Below are positions 1 through 10,859 of a DNA stretch of 49,097 nt, in pieces. Numbering within the stretch: position 1 is the first letter of the stretch; every line of letters starts with the position of its first letter. The notes under the pieces are model-generated. The model was not told where the DNA came from and did no database searches. It worked only from the letters and a program-made list of their open reading frames with translations. A program made the translations under genes and the position numbers. This stretch comes from Mycoplasmataceae bacterium (GTDB lineage: Bacteria > Bacillota_I > Bacilli_A > Mycoplasmatales > Mycoplasmoidaceae): the NCBI GenBank assembly GCA_031273215.1, contig JAISSF010000010.1:1-49097 (forward strand), in the 5' to 3' direction.

Positions 1-27
1 TTTTCTTCGAGTTATAGTCCTTCCCAT
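1..27 (-). CDS. Possible 5' end of a gene leaving the window (partial)
   Basis: On the minus strand an ATG at 27 opens a frame beginning MGRTITRRK that runs off the window edge. A TATAGT box lies a few bases upstream, matching the promoter-to-start spacing of many genes here. Only nine codons are visible, so no family can be assigned and this may be chance. Confidence 0.3.
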
Positions 28-143
28 ATAACTCAACTATATTTTTAATTTTCTATATACTATGTATATAGGTTTTTAAAAAATAACCATTTTATCCCAC
101 CGTTTTGCAACATTACTTACATTTTACTTATAATTATTTATAT

Positions 144-1238
144 ATGAATATAGTTTTAATTATTGTCCTAGTTTTATTAGTGTTACTTATCGTTGGTGGA
201 GTTGTAGCTATTCTATTATTTTTAAATAAGAAAAAAAATACACCAGTTGCTCCGGTTGCTACAGGCCCAAGTAATTTAGAATTACAAATGCAAACTATGA
301 TTTCACAAATTGGAGAAATTAGAAAAGACGTAGAGAAACATAAAGAGGAAGCAATCAAAATAAGTGACCGTATTGAGAATAACAGTAAAATCACAAATGA
401 TATGAATAAGTTTAGTGCTGAAATCAAAGCTAATTTAGATACTTTACACAAACACACAATAGAAATTCCCCAAGCCGCTAAAGATATTGCTAGTATTACT
501 AAACTTTATGCAAGTAGTAAGAATAGAGGTAATATTGGTGAATTACAATTAGAAATGATTTTAAAATCTATTTTTGGAGATAATTCTGATTTATTTAAAG
601 TACAAGCAAGTGTTGAAGGCGGAATTATTGATGCGTTAATCAAGAATGGTGAAAAAGAAATTTATATTGATGCTAAATTCAATAGAGACAATTGAGAAAA
701 AGCAATCAATGGAGATGAAGAGGCAAAAAAGAATTTTAAACAAGACGTAAAAAATATGATTGATGATTTAACAAAATATAAACATGAAGTTTTAATGTTC
801 TTACCTTCTGAAGGATTGTACGGCGATATTATGAACTGATATCCAGAGTTATTTGAATATGGTATGAAAAATAATATTATTTTAGTTTCTCCCTCTACTC
901 TTTGATACACAATTAAAATTGCTGATGATTTTAGAAGAAAACAAGATATTGAAAAGAATATTGAAAAGAAAATTAATCTATACAATGATTTTATCAAAGA
1001 TAGATTTATCACTTGATCTAAAGATTACAACGATTTCGTTAGAGGTTGAGAAATACAAACTGGTAAAATTAAGAAACTTAATAACAGTACAAGATACGTT
1101 CTTAATGATGCTAAAAAATTAGAAGAACAAAAAGAAAATAAAAAAATATTAGAGCAAGCAATAGAAGAAAGTTCTAATGTTAATGAAGAATTAAAAGCTA
1201 TCGAGAAAATAAATTCAAGTGAAGAAGATGCAAACTAG
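144..1238 (+). CDS. rmuC: RmuC family DNA recombination protein
   Basis: A 364-residue protein of the RmuC family, membrane-anchored proteins with a PD-(D/E)xK-type nuclease fold thought to limit DNA rearrangement. Visible: an N-terminal transmembrane segment (about residues 3-25), a coiled-coil stretch (about 50-110), then the conserved RmuC core with GNIGELQLE and a later YIDAKFNRDNW segment. Five or more in-frame TGA codons are read as Trp. I chose ATG 144 because TATAAT sits at 129-134; a TTG at 105 would lie upstream of that promoter. The last 11 bases overlap the next gene, so the two are probably co-transcribed. The family is a firm call; the exact role in mollicutes is not known. Confidence 0.88.
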
Positions 1239-1869
1239 AATAGAACGTTGAAAATCATATAGAGATGAAATCAAAAATAAAGCTACTATTATTGAACACA
1301 TCGAAAGTAAAAACGAAAAGATTGCTACATATAAAAAACAAATTGAAAGTATCTCTCCTAAAATAATCAATAATATCTCTGTTGATGAGTATTTAACACC
1401 ATTATTATCTTTTGATAAAAATGAAAATACTGATGCGGAAACTATTTTAAATATTTTAAGTCAAATTAATTATTCTGAATTAGAAAAAGTTGAAAACAAA
1501 CTTAATATGATTAACCAAAAAAATGATGACATGCAAAATAATGTATTGTTCTCTGGAATTAAAATGAATAAGTTGTGATTAGAAAAAAACTACGAAGATT
1601 ATCCAACTAATGTTAAAATTGAAAATGAAATCGAACAAATCAAGAAAGATATATCTCATGCAGAATATAAAAAGATATCAGTAGCTGAAAATATTGGTGC
1701 TGGGGACAATGATCAAGAAATAATTGAACGTGTAAAAGAATACAACATCACTACTGAACCTAGTAAATTTAATCACCGTAAATTTTATTTCTCTACGGCT
1801 ATTATTTGTTTGACATTATTAGCTGTATTATTTTTATTGGTATTCTACGATGAAATTATTCGTCTTTAG
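1228..1869 (+). CDS. Coiled-coil protein with C-terminal membrane anchor
   Basis: A 213-residue protein of no recognised family. It is mostly charged and helical, with heptad-like stretches of Glu, Lys, Ile and Asn through about residue 175, then one hydrophobic segment (about 189-207) ending DEIIRL*. This predicts a tail-anchored protein with its coiled coil in the cytoplasm. Its ATG at 1228 lies inside the end of rmuC, so it is translationally coupled to it; a partner role at the membrane is an inference from this coupling only. Its stop overlaps the end of convergent pcrA by 4 nt. Confidence 0.75.
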
Positions 1870-4034
1870 AATTTTCTCTTAACACTTTTATGTTTAGAGT
1901 TTAATGTTTTAGTTCCATATGGACTTTTAAAGATGACATCTATGATGTTTTCATTTTGAGAGATCACCAATCCTTCTCCAAACATTGTGTGGATAATTGT
2001 ATCTCCAACATTAATTTCAGGAGTTGTTTCGTTATACAAACTTTCTATTTTCTTTCCACTATCAAATCAGTCTTGTTGTAAGTCTGAAATAGTAACCATT
2101 TGTTTTCCAACTTCCCTTAAGTGTTTACCTTGTACTTCTTTTAAAAATAAACTATCAGTTAACTGTTTTTGATTAACTACATCAAAACCACTAGCGTTAG
2201 TTAAATACAATCGTTCTTGAGCGCGAGTTAAAGCAACATAAGCGATTCTTCTTTCTTCTTCATACTCACTCTTATTATCAAAATTAACTTTAGGGAAAAC
2301 ACCCATATTTAAGCTAATTACAAATACTACTTTAAATTCTAACCCTTTAGCTGCATGGATAGTCATTAAAGAAACATTATCGGCTGTTTGTTGTTCTTCT
2401 ACCGCAGTTGTATATAAAGAAATTTTATCTAAATAAGATTTAATATCAAATTCTTGTTCTTCTTTTTCAAATTTAATTATGGAAGCAACTAATTCTTTTA
2501 TGTTATCTAATCTTTGTGCATAATCTTCTGGACTAGCAGAAACCGAATCAAGATACTCATTATATTTTAGTATTTCTACAATTTTGTTAACTGTATCAGA
2601 AACTTTTAATCCTTCAACTTTATTTTTAATAAATTCTAATTCTTTAAAAAAGTATTCAATCTTATTTGTGCTTCAATCTACATATTCTGTAGTATTTAAA
2701 GCTTCATAGAAACTAATGTGATTTTGGTTTGCATATTCACTAATTCTATCAATTGTAGTAGAACCGATATTTCTTCTCGGAACATTGATTATTCTTTTTA
2801 AACTAATTTCATCACTTGGATTAATCAATAATTTCAAATATGATAATAAATCTTTAATTTCTTTTCTTTGATAGAATTTAGTACCGCCATAAATTACATA
2901 TGGAATACCATGGTTGATTAATGCACCTTCGATATTTCTAGATAAATAGTTTGAACGATATAAGATTGCGATATCTCTATATTGGTAATCTTTGCTTAAG
3001 TTCTTGATTTCTTTAGCGATAAAATCAGATTCATCATCAACACTTCTACCTTTATATATTAATACATGTTCTCCACCAGTTTTAGGGGTACGTAGTTCTT
3101 TATCAATTCTATTAGCGTTATTTTTAATAAGTTTATTAGAAGCATCTAAAATATTTTGTGTTGAACGATAGTTAACATCTAAAATATATTTTTTAGTTTG
3201 TGGGAAGCTTCTTAAATAGTCATTAAAGATTTCACTATAAGCTCCTCTTCAAGTATAGATTGTTTGATCAGGATCCCCAACAACGAATATATTGCTGTCT
3301 TCATTAATTAAATGCATTAAGATATCAAATTGGATTTTATTTGTGTCTTGGAACTCATCTACGAGAATATATTTAAACTTATTACTTCATTTCTTAGTTA
3401 CTTCGGGGTGGTTATCAAAGATTTCTAAAGTTAATATTAATAAATCATCAAAATCCATAATGTTATTTTCTAATAAATTCTTTTGGTATCTACGATAAAT
3501 TGCTTCTACATACGGTAAAGCTTCTTTATTCATTTGTAAAGCATTTAATACTTTAGAGAAATAAGTTGGTTCATTTTTTATTTTTTCAAATCCACCTGCT
3601 TTATATTTATTAATTCAACCGTGCATTTTCTTGGGAGTAAATAATTTAGTATCTACACCGTTAACTTTCATAATCTCTTTAATCAAGCCTAATTGATCTT
3701 CTTCGTCAATTACAGTAAAGTTTGGGTTTCTCCCTAAATAGCTTACTTCTTCTTTTAAAATTCTTAAAGCAATAGAAGAGTATGTACCAATTCATCTTAA
3801 ATTATCAAAACCATTATCACTAATACGCTTTTTCATTTCATTAGCTGCTTTATTTGTAAATGTTAAAGCAAGTATCTCTCAACCTTTTAAATGCTTTTCT
3901 TGCATCAAATACATTACCCGACTTGTCAATACCCTAGTTTTACCAGTTCCAGCCCCTGCTACGACTAAAACAGGTCCAAAAAGGCATTCTACTGCTTGTC
4001 TTTGTGAATCATTTAGTAAATTAATATCAAACAT
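1866..4034 (-). CDS. pcrA: UvrD/PcrA-type ATP-dependent DNA helicase
   Basis: A 722-residue superfamily 1A 3'-5' DNA helicase used in repair and in clearing recombination intermediates. Walker A is AGAGTGKT (residues 26-33), followed by [18 protein letters not shown] (Walker B), [12 protein letters not shown] (motif III, with TGA read as Trp), [11 protein letters not shown] at about residue 557 and [11 protein letters not shown] near 608. The length is normal for PcrA. The ATG overlaps the stop codon of the upstream RDD gene by one base (TAATG), so it is the last gene of the minus-strand block that begins with ribosomal proteins. PcrA versus UvrD cannot be separated by sequence alone, but mollicutes normally keep one enzyme of this kind. 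Confidence 0.95.
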
Positions 4035-4717
4035 TATAGATTATTCAACTCCTTTTCATCTTCTTCATCCATAATACCAGGCATTAACTTCTTTGTTTTA
4101 GTTTCTATTGGTTTAGTAGTAGTACTAACCATATAAGCCATTGTAGTATTAGAGAAATTGTCCAATCAAGTATGACGACGAGAATTATAAATGGTATTAG
4201 CGAAGACAATTAATACCAAGATGAACAGAAATGTTAAGAATGAGTTAAACACTGTAGCAATGACTTGTAAAGCACTAAATTTATCAGCATTTGTAAAATC
4301 AGTGATTGCATTTATTAAATCATGTGCTTCTTTTCCATTTAAAAAACATAAAACAATACCAATTACTAAAATTACACCATCGATAATAACTCAGATAAAT
4401 AGTTCTTTCTTGATTAAATTAACTAAATAATTACCTTTTTGATTAACTATCTTAGTTTTAAAAGCGATATTCATTAATGTACCTTTTTTAGTAAGATAAG
4501 GGACAAGAATGAAATATATAAAATCACAAATTACTAAAACTAAACCCATTAGTAAATATTTTCAAGTAGCAAAGTCATCAATGTTTCTAGTACCGTTAAC
4601 AAGTACGATAAGTACATCAATACCAATAATTACACATGTACAAATAATTAAGTCCAATATTCTCGCTCAAATCCTTCTATTAGCGGAAGCAATAGGATAT
4701 ATTTGTTTTTGTGTCAT
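4034..4717 (-). CDS. RDD family membrane protein
   Basis: A 227-residue integral membrane protein. The N-terminus has the RDD-type pattern ([16 protein letters not shown], Arg and Asp before the first membrane helix), followed by about four hydrophobic segments and a charged C-terminal tail rich in Thr, Lys and Glu. RDD proteins are small membrane proteins often linked to transport; the substrate here is unknown. It starts one base after the stop of the glycosyltransferase-like gene and overlaps pcrA by one base, so it belongs to the same transcript. Confidence 0.8.
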
Positions 4718-4718
4718 G

Positions 4719-5630
4719 CTATTTTAAATATAAGTTTAATTTCTTAGCTTTATCATCACTGAAATCGAATTCTTCAATTAGTTTAGATAATTTTTTCTCT
4801 AAGATTTTGTCAATGTATTCTAACTTCTTGTTTTTTCTTCAGTTAATATTTTTCTTACTTAGATATTTTTCGATGTATGTAAGTGTAATATTTCTTTTGA
4901 TAGATTTCTTATCATATAAAAATATATTGTAAATATAAATAAATGTGTAGAAGATCAATAATTCATTAATTAGTTCTTCATTTTGTTTTCAGAACTTAGA
5001 TTCTTGGTAGTTAACAATTAGTTCGTTATACATTTGTGCAAAATTAGCAAGGCTCATGTATAAATCTTGGTACATATTTTTAATTGAGGATTTAATTACA
5101 GTGATTGAATTACATTTAGCAATTGTTTTGTATAAGAAAATGATTGACATGTAATCATTATTGTGGAAATAGATTTCATTTGTTTTTAAAAAGTTAATTG
5201 AGAAAATTTTATCGCACAAAATTGGAGTAATGTAACTTTCAACTTTTTTTAATTCTTCTTTCTTAATAGTAATATTAGACTTAACATTACCACAAATTAT
5301 CACATCACTAGCGCCAGCTTTAGAAATTGATTCAACAAACTCAGTTGGAATGATAGAATTGTTATTACCAAAATAAATATATTTGTTTTGAGTGTTCTTA
5401 ATAATATCATCATAGAATAAGTGTAAACTTGAGATGTTATTAACTTTGGTATAAATGACATTTTTTAATGTATTGAAATCAAATTTATTTACAATTTGTT
5501 TTACTTCTAAACTAGTTGAAGCATCTAAGATATGTAAAGCAAAGTTTTTATTAGTTTGGTTAAAAATGTTGGATAAATTAGACTCTATATTTTTAGAATT
5601 GTTATCAATTGGGATAATTAAAGAAATCAT
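4719..5630 (-). CDS. Degenerate GT2-like glycosyltransferase domain protein
   Basis: A 303-residue protein whose first ~120 residues resemble a family 2 glycosyltransferase: it opens MISLIIPIDNNSKNIESNL, continues with a NQTNKNF segment and a LDAS segment, all in the order of the GT-A fold. Where active enzymes have an Asp-rich sugar-nucleotide/metal motif, this has FGNNNSI, so metal binding and catalysis are doubtful. The C-terminal half is Lys- and Ile-rich and unrecognised; no membrane segment is clear. It is followed after 1 nt by the RDD gene. It could be an active but divergent enzyme or a binding-only relic. Confidence 0.6.
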
Positions 5631-5640
5631 ATGCGTTTGC

Positions 5641-5952
5641 TTAATCTAAATTCTCTTCTTTCTTTTCTTCTTTTTTCTCTTCCTCTTTATCTTCGTCTTT
5701 TTTAAACATATCGAACATTGAGTTTAAATCAACACCAGAGTTTTTAATCATATCACCAATATTACCCATATCAAAACTTCCCATACTCTTTTCGAATGCT
5801 TGCATTTTTTCTAAAAAATCAGCAATGAACTCTTCTACACTAGTAAAAGTATTTAAAGAAGCGGGAACCATTTTTTTGAATTGTTCAAATTTAGTTTTGA
5901 AAGCTTCGTATGTTGCGTCGTCGATCTCAATATTTAGCTTAACTTTGGCCAT
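5641..5952 (-). CDS. Small acidic protein, unknown
   Basis: A 103-residue protein beginning MAKVKLNIEIDDATYEAF. It has a soluble helical middle and a highly charged Glu/Lys C-terminal tail of about 20 residues. No family recognised. A TATAAT box (5959-5964) lies 6 nt before the ATG, so it may have its own near-leaderless promoter in addition to read-through from rpsQ. The glycosyltransferase-like gene starts 11 nt downstream. Confidence 0.7.
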   Translation of the reverse strand: MAKVKLNIEIDDATYEAFKTKFEQFKKMVPASLNTFTSVEEFIADFLEKMQAFEKSMGSFDMGNIGDMIKNSGVDLNSMFDMFKKDEDKEEEKKEEKKEENLD

Positions 5953-5958
5953 ATTAAT

Positions 5959-5964
5959 ATTATA
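5959..5964 (-). promoter_or_regulatory. -10 box for the small acidic protein gene
   Basis: TATAAT on the minus strand, 6 nt before the ATG at 5952. This lets the genes after rpsQ be transcribed separately from the ribosomal proteins. No clear -35 box. Confidence 0.5.
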
Positions 5965-5992
5965 TGTTATATAAGCAAATTAATATTTAATA

Positions 5993-6256
5993 TTATTTAG
6001 CTTTTTCTACAATTTTAACCAAACGGTAAAATTTAGTTTTACTTAGTGGTCTAGTTTCAATAATAACTACCTTATCTCCAACTTGTGCTTCATTCTTTTC
6101 ATCATGAACGTGGTATTTCTTATGAGAAATAACAAGTTTTTTGAATCTTGGGTGCGTTGTTTTTCTTTCTACTTTAACAACAATTGTTTTTTGCATCTTA
6201 GTAGAAACAACAATACCACTAAACGTTTTTCTTGATTGTGTTGCTCTATTTTCCAT
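5993..6256 (-). CDS. rpsQ: 30S ribosomal protein S17
   Basis: An 87-residue S17, normal length, with the conserved [14 protein letters not shown] and [13 protein letters not shown] segments. It binds 16S rRNA early in small-subunit assembly. It overlaps rpmC by one base. In most bacteria rplN and rplX follow rpsQ; here the ribosomal cluster stops and unrelated genes follow. Confidence 0.97.
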   Translation of the reverse strand: MENRATQSRKTFSGIVVSTKMQKTIVVKVERKTTHPRFKKLVISHKKYHVHDEKNEAQVGDKVVIIETRPLSKTKFYRLVKIVEKAK

Positions 6257-6735
6257 TAATTACTTCCTCCTTGTGTTTTTCTAATAGCTGCAGTTCTAGT
6301 TTTAACTTGACTTGATTTAACGATCTTTTTAGCAGGAGCTTGATTTTTAATTAAGTTATCTTCTACTCCTAAGATTGTTTCAACTTCTTTATCTACAGAT
6401 TTTTTGTTTGCTTTGCTATTTGTAGCTTCATCAACAGCTTTGTTTGTAGCGTTAATTACTTCACTAGCTTCTTTGTTTAATGAAGTAACGGTGTTAGCTT
6501 TACGGTCATACATAGTTAAACCGTGAGTACCGATACTAATATCAACGTTTCTTGATTTTAAGATAGTCATAGCTTTAGCGATAGTTTTTTTAACTTCGTT
6601 AGTTAAGTGAGATTTTTCTAATTGACCTGCTTGTTTTTTGAATCTGAATTCCAATAATTGTAATTTTAGTCTAAATACAAGAACGGCTAATTCTTGGCTT
6701 GTCTTTGTATTTAATTCTTTAATAATATTACTCAC
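6256..6735 (-). CDS. rpmC: 50S ribosomal protein L29 with long C-terminal extension
   Basis: The first ~65 residues are L29 ([20 protein letters not shown], then a Lys/Arg helix), which sits at the peptide exit tunnel. The protein continues to 159 residues, more than twice the usual length, with a tail rich in Ala, Lys, Thr and Asn. Start is GTG at 6735, overlapping the rplP stop by 8 nt (GTGAGTAA). Extended L29 occurs in some mollicutes; the tail's role is unknown. Confidence 0.93.
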   Translation of the reverse strand: MSNIIKELNTKTSQELAVLVFRLKLQLLEFRFKKQAGQLEKSHLTNEVKKTIAKAMTILKSRNVDISIGTHGLTMYDRKANTVTSLNKEASEVINATNKAVDEATNSKANKKSVDKEVETILGVEDNLIKNQAPAKKIVKSSQVKTRTAAIRKTQGGSN

Positions 6736-7150
6736 GGGCTGTATCTCCTTTCGCTACAACTTTACAAATAACATTTAATTTATTACCAGCTTTTCTTAAT
6801 GCATCTTTAGCAATCTTTGGTTCAACTCCAGCAATCTCGAACATAACTGTACCTTTTTTAACAACAGCAACGTAGTATTCAGGGTTACCTTTACCTGATC
6901 CCATACGTACTTCTAAAGGTTTTTTAGTAATAGATAATTGTGGGAAGATTCTTGTTCATGATTTACCAGTTTTCCCTAATACCTTCGCTAATACAACACG
7001 GGCAGCTTCTATTTGTTTTCCTGTAACTCAGTTACCAGTAGTAGACATTAATCCGAATTCACCAAAAGCAACATAACGGTTTCCTTTAGGTTTTCCATCA
7101 TATGGTGTTCTGTGCATTTTTCTATATTTAACTCTCTTTGGTTGTAACAT
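6728..7150 (-). CDS. rplP: 50S ribosomal protein L16
   Basis: A 140-residue L16 of normal length. It opens [16 protein letters not shown] and contains [20 protein letters not shown], both conserved. L16 helps shape the tRNA-binding side of the large subunit. Two TGA codons are read as Trp (GNWVTGKQ, SWTRIFP). It overlaps rpsC by one base and rpmC by 8 nt. Confidence 0.97.
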
Positions 7151-7896
7151 TATTTCTTGCCTCCTTTACTTGGTCCAGCTCATTTTTTTCTTTCTGGAAG
7201 TGTGAATTTTTCCGGTTTGTTTTGGTTGTTTAATCCTTTTTTAAAGATTTCACCACGATTAATTCATAACTTTACTCCTATTATACCCATTAATGTTTGA
7301 GCACACTCGTGAGCATAGTCTAAATCACAACGGAATGTTGATAGAGGAACTGTTCCTTCTGTATATCCAGCAGTAGCAGCCATATCAGCACCATTAAGTC
7401 TTCCTGAAACGATTACACGAACACCTAAAGCTTTAGAAGCCATAACATTCTTAAGAGCATTCTTCATAGCCATTCTGTATGGTACACGGTTTACGATATC
7501 ATCAGCAATTTTTCTAGCAACAACTCTCGCAGATCAATATACATTATCATAAGCGATTGGTTTTAAGTTAACTTTATATTTTCTACCAACGTTTTTTTGG
7601 ATTTCTTTGCTAGCAACAGTGATAACATCTTCACCAAATAATCCGATTTGTCCACAGTAAACTAAAATATCGATTGAAGGAGGAACTGCTTTATCAAAAC
7701 TATTTTTGTTATCTTTTCTTTCAATTTCAATTTTAACGATTTGTGCATTATCATATGCTTTAATTAAATATTTTCTAATTTTTTCATCACTAACCATGAA
7801 ATTACCAACTTCTTTACCATTAGAGGCATATCAACGAGAGTTTCAGTTCTTGTTAATACCTATTCTTAAACCATTTGAATTTGTTTTTTGACTCAT
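7150..7896 (-). CDS. rpsC: 30S ribosomal protein S3
   Basis: A 248-residue S3. It shows the N-terminal [18 protein letters not shown] segment, a KH-like RNA-binding region, and the C-terminal [16 protein letters not shown] and GIIGVKLWI segments. S3 lines the mRNA entry channel. Several internal TGA codons encode Trp. The stop overlaps the rplP ATG and the start overlaps the rplV stop, each by one base. Confidence 0.97.
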
Positions 7897-8435
7897 TATT
7901 TATTTTCCTCCTTTGCTTCTATTTCTGCAGCAATTTTAACTTCTTTAGCAGGAGATACTTTTTCAATTGGAGTTTCTACAACTGGTAATTCATTAAATTT
8001 AATTTTAGGTGAGTTGTTAGTAACTGTTTGTTTTTTAGCTTCAGCTTTTTTACTAATTTTAGTTTTAGCATTAGGAAGTTTGTTTAATGTTTTCTTATCA
8101 TTTAAATCATCACTAATAACAATTAGTAAGTGTGAGTGTCTTTTTCTCATCAATGAAGCAGAACCTTTAGCACGAGGTAATGTTCTCTTAATTGTTGTAC
8201 CTTGGTTAGCTAAAATGTGAAGGATGTATAACTTAGTAACATCCATACCAAAGTTGTTTGTAGCATTAGCAACAGCTGATTGTAATAATTTTAAAACAAT
8301 TTCAGTACCTTTTTTATCTAAGTTAAATAAAATAGTTTGAGCTTGGATAGCAGATTTACCTCTAACTAAATCACAAATTAAACCTAGTTTTCTTGGTGAA
8401 ATGTGGATTTGTCTTTGGATTACTTGAGTTTTCAT
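7896..8435 (-). CDS. rplV: 50S ribosomal protein L22 with C-terminal tail
   Basis: A 179-residue L22; the core (about residues 1-112) has ISPRKLGLICDLVRGK and the loop with RTLPRAKGSAS that reaches into the exit tunnel. About 65 extra residues follow. The tail ends with SPAKEVKIAAEIEAKEE, very like a segment in the membrane protein at 44004-44735. L22 is usually near 110-120 residues, so the tail is an added module. Confidence 0.96.
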   Translation of the reverse strand: MKTQVIQRQIHISPRKLGLICDLVRGKSAIQAQTILFNLDKKGTEIVLKLLQSAVANATNNFGMDVTKLYILHILANQGTTIKRTLPRAKGSASLMRKRHSHLLIVISDDLNDKKTLNKLPNAKTKISKKAEAKKQTVTNNSPKIKFNELPVVETPIEKVSPAKEVKIAAEIEAKEENK

Positions 8436-8437
8436 GA

Positions 8438-8782
8438 TTATTTAGTGCCAGCAGGCTTAGTAGAAGCACCATCAGTAGATTTAGCATCAGCAGCCTTATT
8501 GTTAGATGAGTGGGTTTTAAATGTACGTGTAGGAGAGAATTCACCTAATTTATGTCCAATCATTTCATCAGTAATATATACGCTAATAAAGTCTTTACCG
8601 TTATGAACTGCAAAAGTTAATCCAATTCATTTAGGAGAGATAGCACTTCTACGAGCTCAAGTCTTAATAGGTTTATGGTTATTAGCTGCTAAAGCAATAT
8701 CTGCTTTCTTCTCTAAAACAGGGTCTACAAAAAGTAAACCTTCTGCACGTCTCTCTTTACCAGCATATCTCTTATAAGCCAT
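8438..8782 (-). CDS. rpsS: 30S ribosomal protein S19
   Basis: A 114-residue S19 with the conserved [18 protein letters not shown] and [15 protein letters not shown] segments, plus about 20 extra C-terminal residues rich in Ala, Thr, Lys and Ser. S19 contacts S13 and tRNA in the small-subunit head. It is the first gene of the minus-strand block; rplB, the usual upstream neighbour, is absent. It ends just before the rplV start. Confidence 0.97.
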
Positions 8783-8793
8783 TTATATATATT

Positions 8794-8799
8794 ATTATA
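8794..8799 (-). promoter_or_regulatory. -10 box for the rpsS block
   Basis: TATAAT on the minus strand, 11 nt before the rpsS ATG, in the divergent region shared with holA. It is consistent with rpsS being the true first gene of the transcript. No clear -35 box. Confidence 0.5.
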
Positions 8800-8870
8800 T
8801 ATCAGTTTCATAAAAGTATGTTTAGTTTTAAGACTAGATATAGTTAAAAGTGTATTTTCAGCCTTTTCTT

Positions 8871-8876
8871 TATAAT
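8871..8876 (+). promoter_or_regulatory. -10 box for holA
   Basis: TATAAT 10 nt before the holA ATG, preceded by a T-rich stretch. No convincing -35 box. Predicted mRNA leader is only a few bases. Confidence 0.55.
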
Positions 8877-8886
8877 ATCTATAACC

Positions 8887-9759
8887 ATGAATATTTTATA
8901 TTCAACCGAACAAAATTTAACCTTTTTAACTAAAAATAAGTATAAGAAACAACCAGAGAAGTATGAGATTGTTGATGGTAGTAATATGGATATGGATACC
9001 ATTATTTCTTTAACAAAACAACAAAATATCTTTGATGATAATAAAATTAAGGTATTTACTGATATTAATTTAAAGAATAATGAGAAAATGTTAGTTAATG
9101 AACTAAAAGATATTGAAGTTGTTTTCATAGTTTTACTTAAACCAAGAGAAAAGATATCTCCGCTACTGTCTGAATACGCAAAAGAACTGAGTGAAACTAC
9201 AAAATCAGATAAATTAAAGATGGTTGAAGAAATTATTGCTAAAAACCATTCTAGTTTCGAAAACGAAGCAACAAAAGACTATTTTTATAAAACTATTGGT
9301 AATGATAGCTTTGCTTTAATTAATGAAGCAATGAAATTATCTAATTACACTAATACGATTAGTACAAAAGATGTAGATTTGTTAGTTAAAAGCTTTGAAG
9401 AACAAAAATTATTTGATTTAGTAGAGTTTATTATTACCAATAACAACACTAAAGCAATTAAATTAGTAGATAGTTTGATACAAGAAAAATATAGTGTAAT
9501 TGATATCGTCAATATAATTGCTTATCAATTATTTGTACTTAAACTAGTGGCTAATGCAAAAGGCAATGCTTTTTCAATTTCAAAAGAATTGGACGTACCA
9601 TCTTGATCAGTAACCAAACAATTAGGTTTATTAAACAGTAACTCAAAAACTAAAATAGATAATTTATTGAATTCATTGTCTAAATTAGAATATGAAATTA
9701 AAAACAATGCAATAAACCCATATAATAGTTTTATACTATTATTAACACATAATGATTAA
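8887..9759 (+). CDS. holA: DNA polymerase III delta subunit-like protein
   Basis: A 290-residue protein with the layout of a mollicute HolA: a divergent N-terminal AAA+ fold (MNILYSTEQN, then VVFIVLLKPREKISP), a central helical region, and a C-terminal collar with SVIDIVNIIAYQLFVLKLV. HolA opens the sliding clamp during loading. One TGA encodes Trp at 9604. Identification rests on overall pattern; no catalytic motif is expected in this subunit. It overlaps the next gene by 8 nt. Confidence 0.78.
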
Positions 9760-10858
9760 TAAAACATTTTACACTTCTGAGAGCAAAAAACTAAAGAAAT
9801 ATTTAGAGTTAATCTTTAAAAACTCAAGAATTACAACAGATTTAAAAGATAATGTACAAATCCAAGAAGCTTTAGAGGAATCTTTAAACATCATGAACAC
9901 TTTTGAAATTCAAACAAAATCTAAGAAAAACATTGCTTTAGAATATGTTGAGAAATATAACACCGCTGCTAATAAAAAGATTAGTTTAAGAGAACTTGAT
10001 TATAAAGAAGAGTATGAGTATGTTGATCAAATCAATTGATTAGTTATTTATTGCAAAAACCAATACCGCATCGATTTAATGAATGATAGTAGTGTTGTAA
10101 GTAGCGGGAATGAAATTATTGAACAAAGTCCTGAACAACAAAAGAGAGAGAAAATTATCAATGAAGCAATTGGTAGTGATGTTGATGCTAGTAAGATTAT
10201 TGAATTAAATAACAGAATGATTAGTTCTTCTAAACATTTAACAGAAGATATCGCTAATGGTAAAGTTTACATTTATAAATCTAAACCAACTATTATGCCT
10301 ATTATTAATTTATTATTCATGTATAGCTTTGCTTTATTAGCCTTATCCGCATTATTAACTAGTATTATGTTTTTTGTTACTTCCGGTATGAATATCAACA
10401 CGTTTGATACAACTAATACAGCTGTTTTCTCTTGACCTAATGGATTAGTATTATTTATTTTCTCAGGTTTTATGGCTAATACTTCCGTTAGATCATTCCT
10501 TGTTTGATATAAAAAGAAAAGTGATAATGCTAAATATTACATGAACTGAAATAATAATTTATTAGTTTTGATTTTCCTTTTCATTTGCTTGTTAATGATT
10601 ATTATCAATGTAACAAATATGAGTACTGATAATTATTGAGTTTCATGCTACTATATTTTCTTTCAAGTACTTAAAGTTGGGGCTGATGCTGGGGCTGTAT
10701 GAACTTTATCAATCTCTTTAAGTTGTACATTATTTTTCTTCTTAACTACGTTAATACTTATGGTTATTGGAATTGCTAAAAACCCTAAGAGAGATGATAA
10801 AAGAATTGAAGATTTATATAAAGATTATTTAAGTAGAGAACCAGTTAAATTAGACTAA
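9752..10858 (+). CDS. Four-helix membrane protein with cytoplasmic N-domain, unknown
   Basis: A 368-residue protein of unknown family. Residues 1 to about 180 are hydrophilic, then four hydrophobic segments follow (near 190-225, 230-250, 270-290 and 320-345), ending in a basic/acidic tail. The frame is continuous only if TGA at 10037, 10433 and others is Trp; a standard-code annotation would split it into several pieces. It overlaps the holA stop by 8 nt and is followed by an ATP-grasp gene after 1 nt, suggesting one transcript of three genes. Confidence 0.75.
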
Positions 10859-10859
10859 T

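Noticed and set aside
9752-10858. Two or more separate small genes
   Set aside because: The pieces share one frame, separated only by TGA; the sequence between ATG 9752 and the stop has no TAA or TAG.
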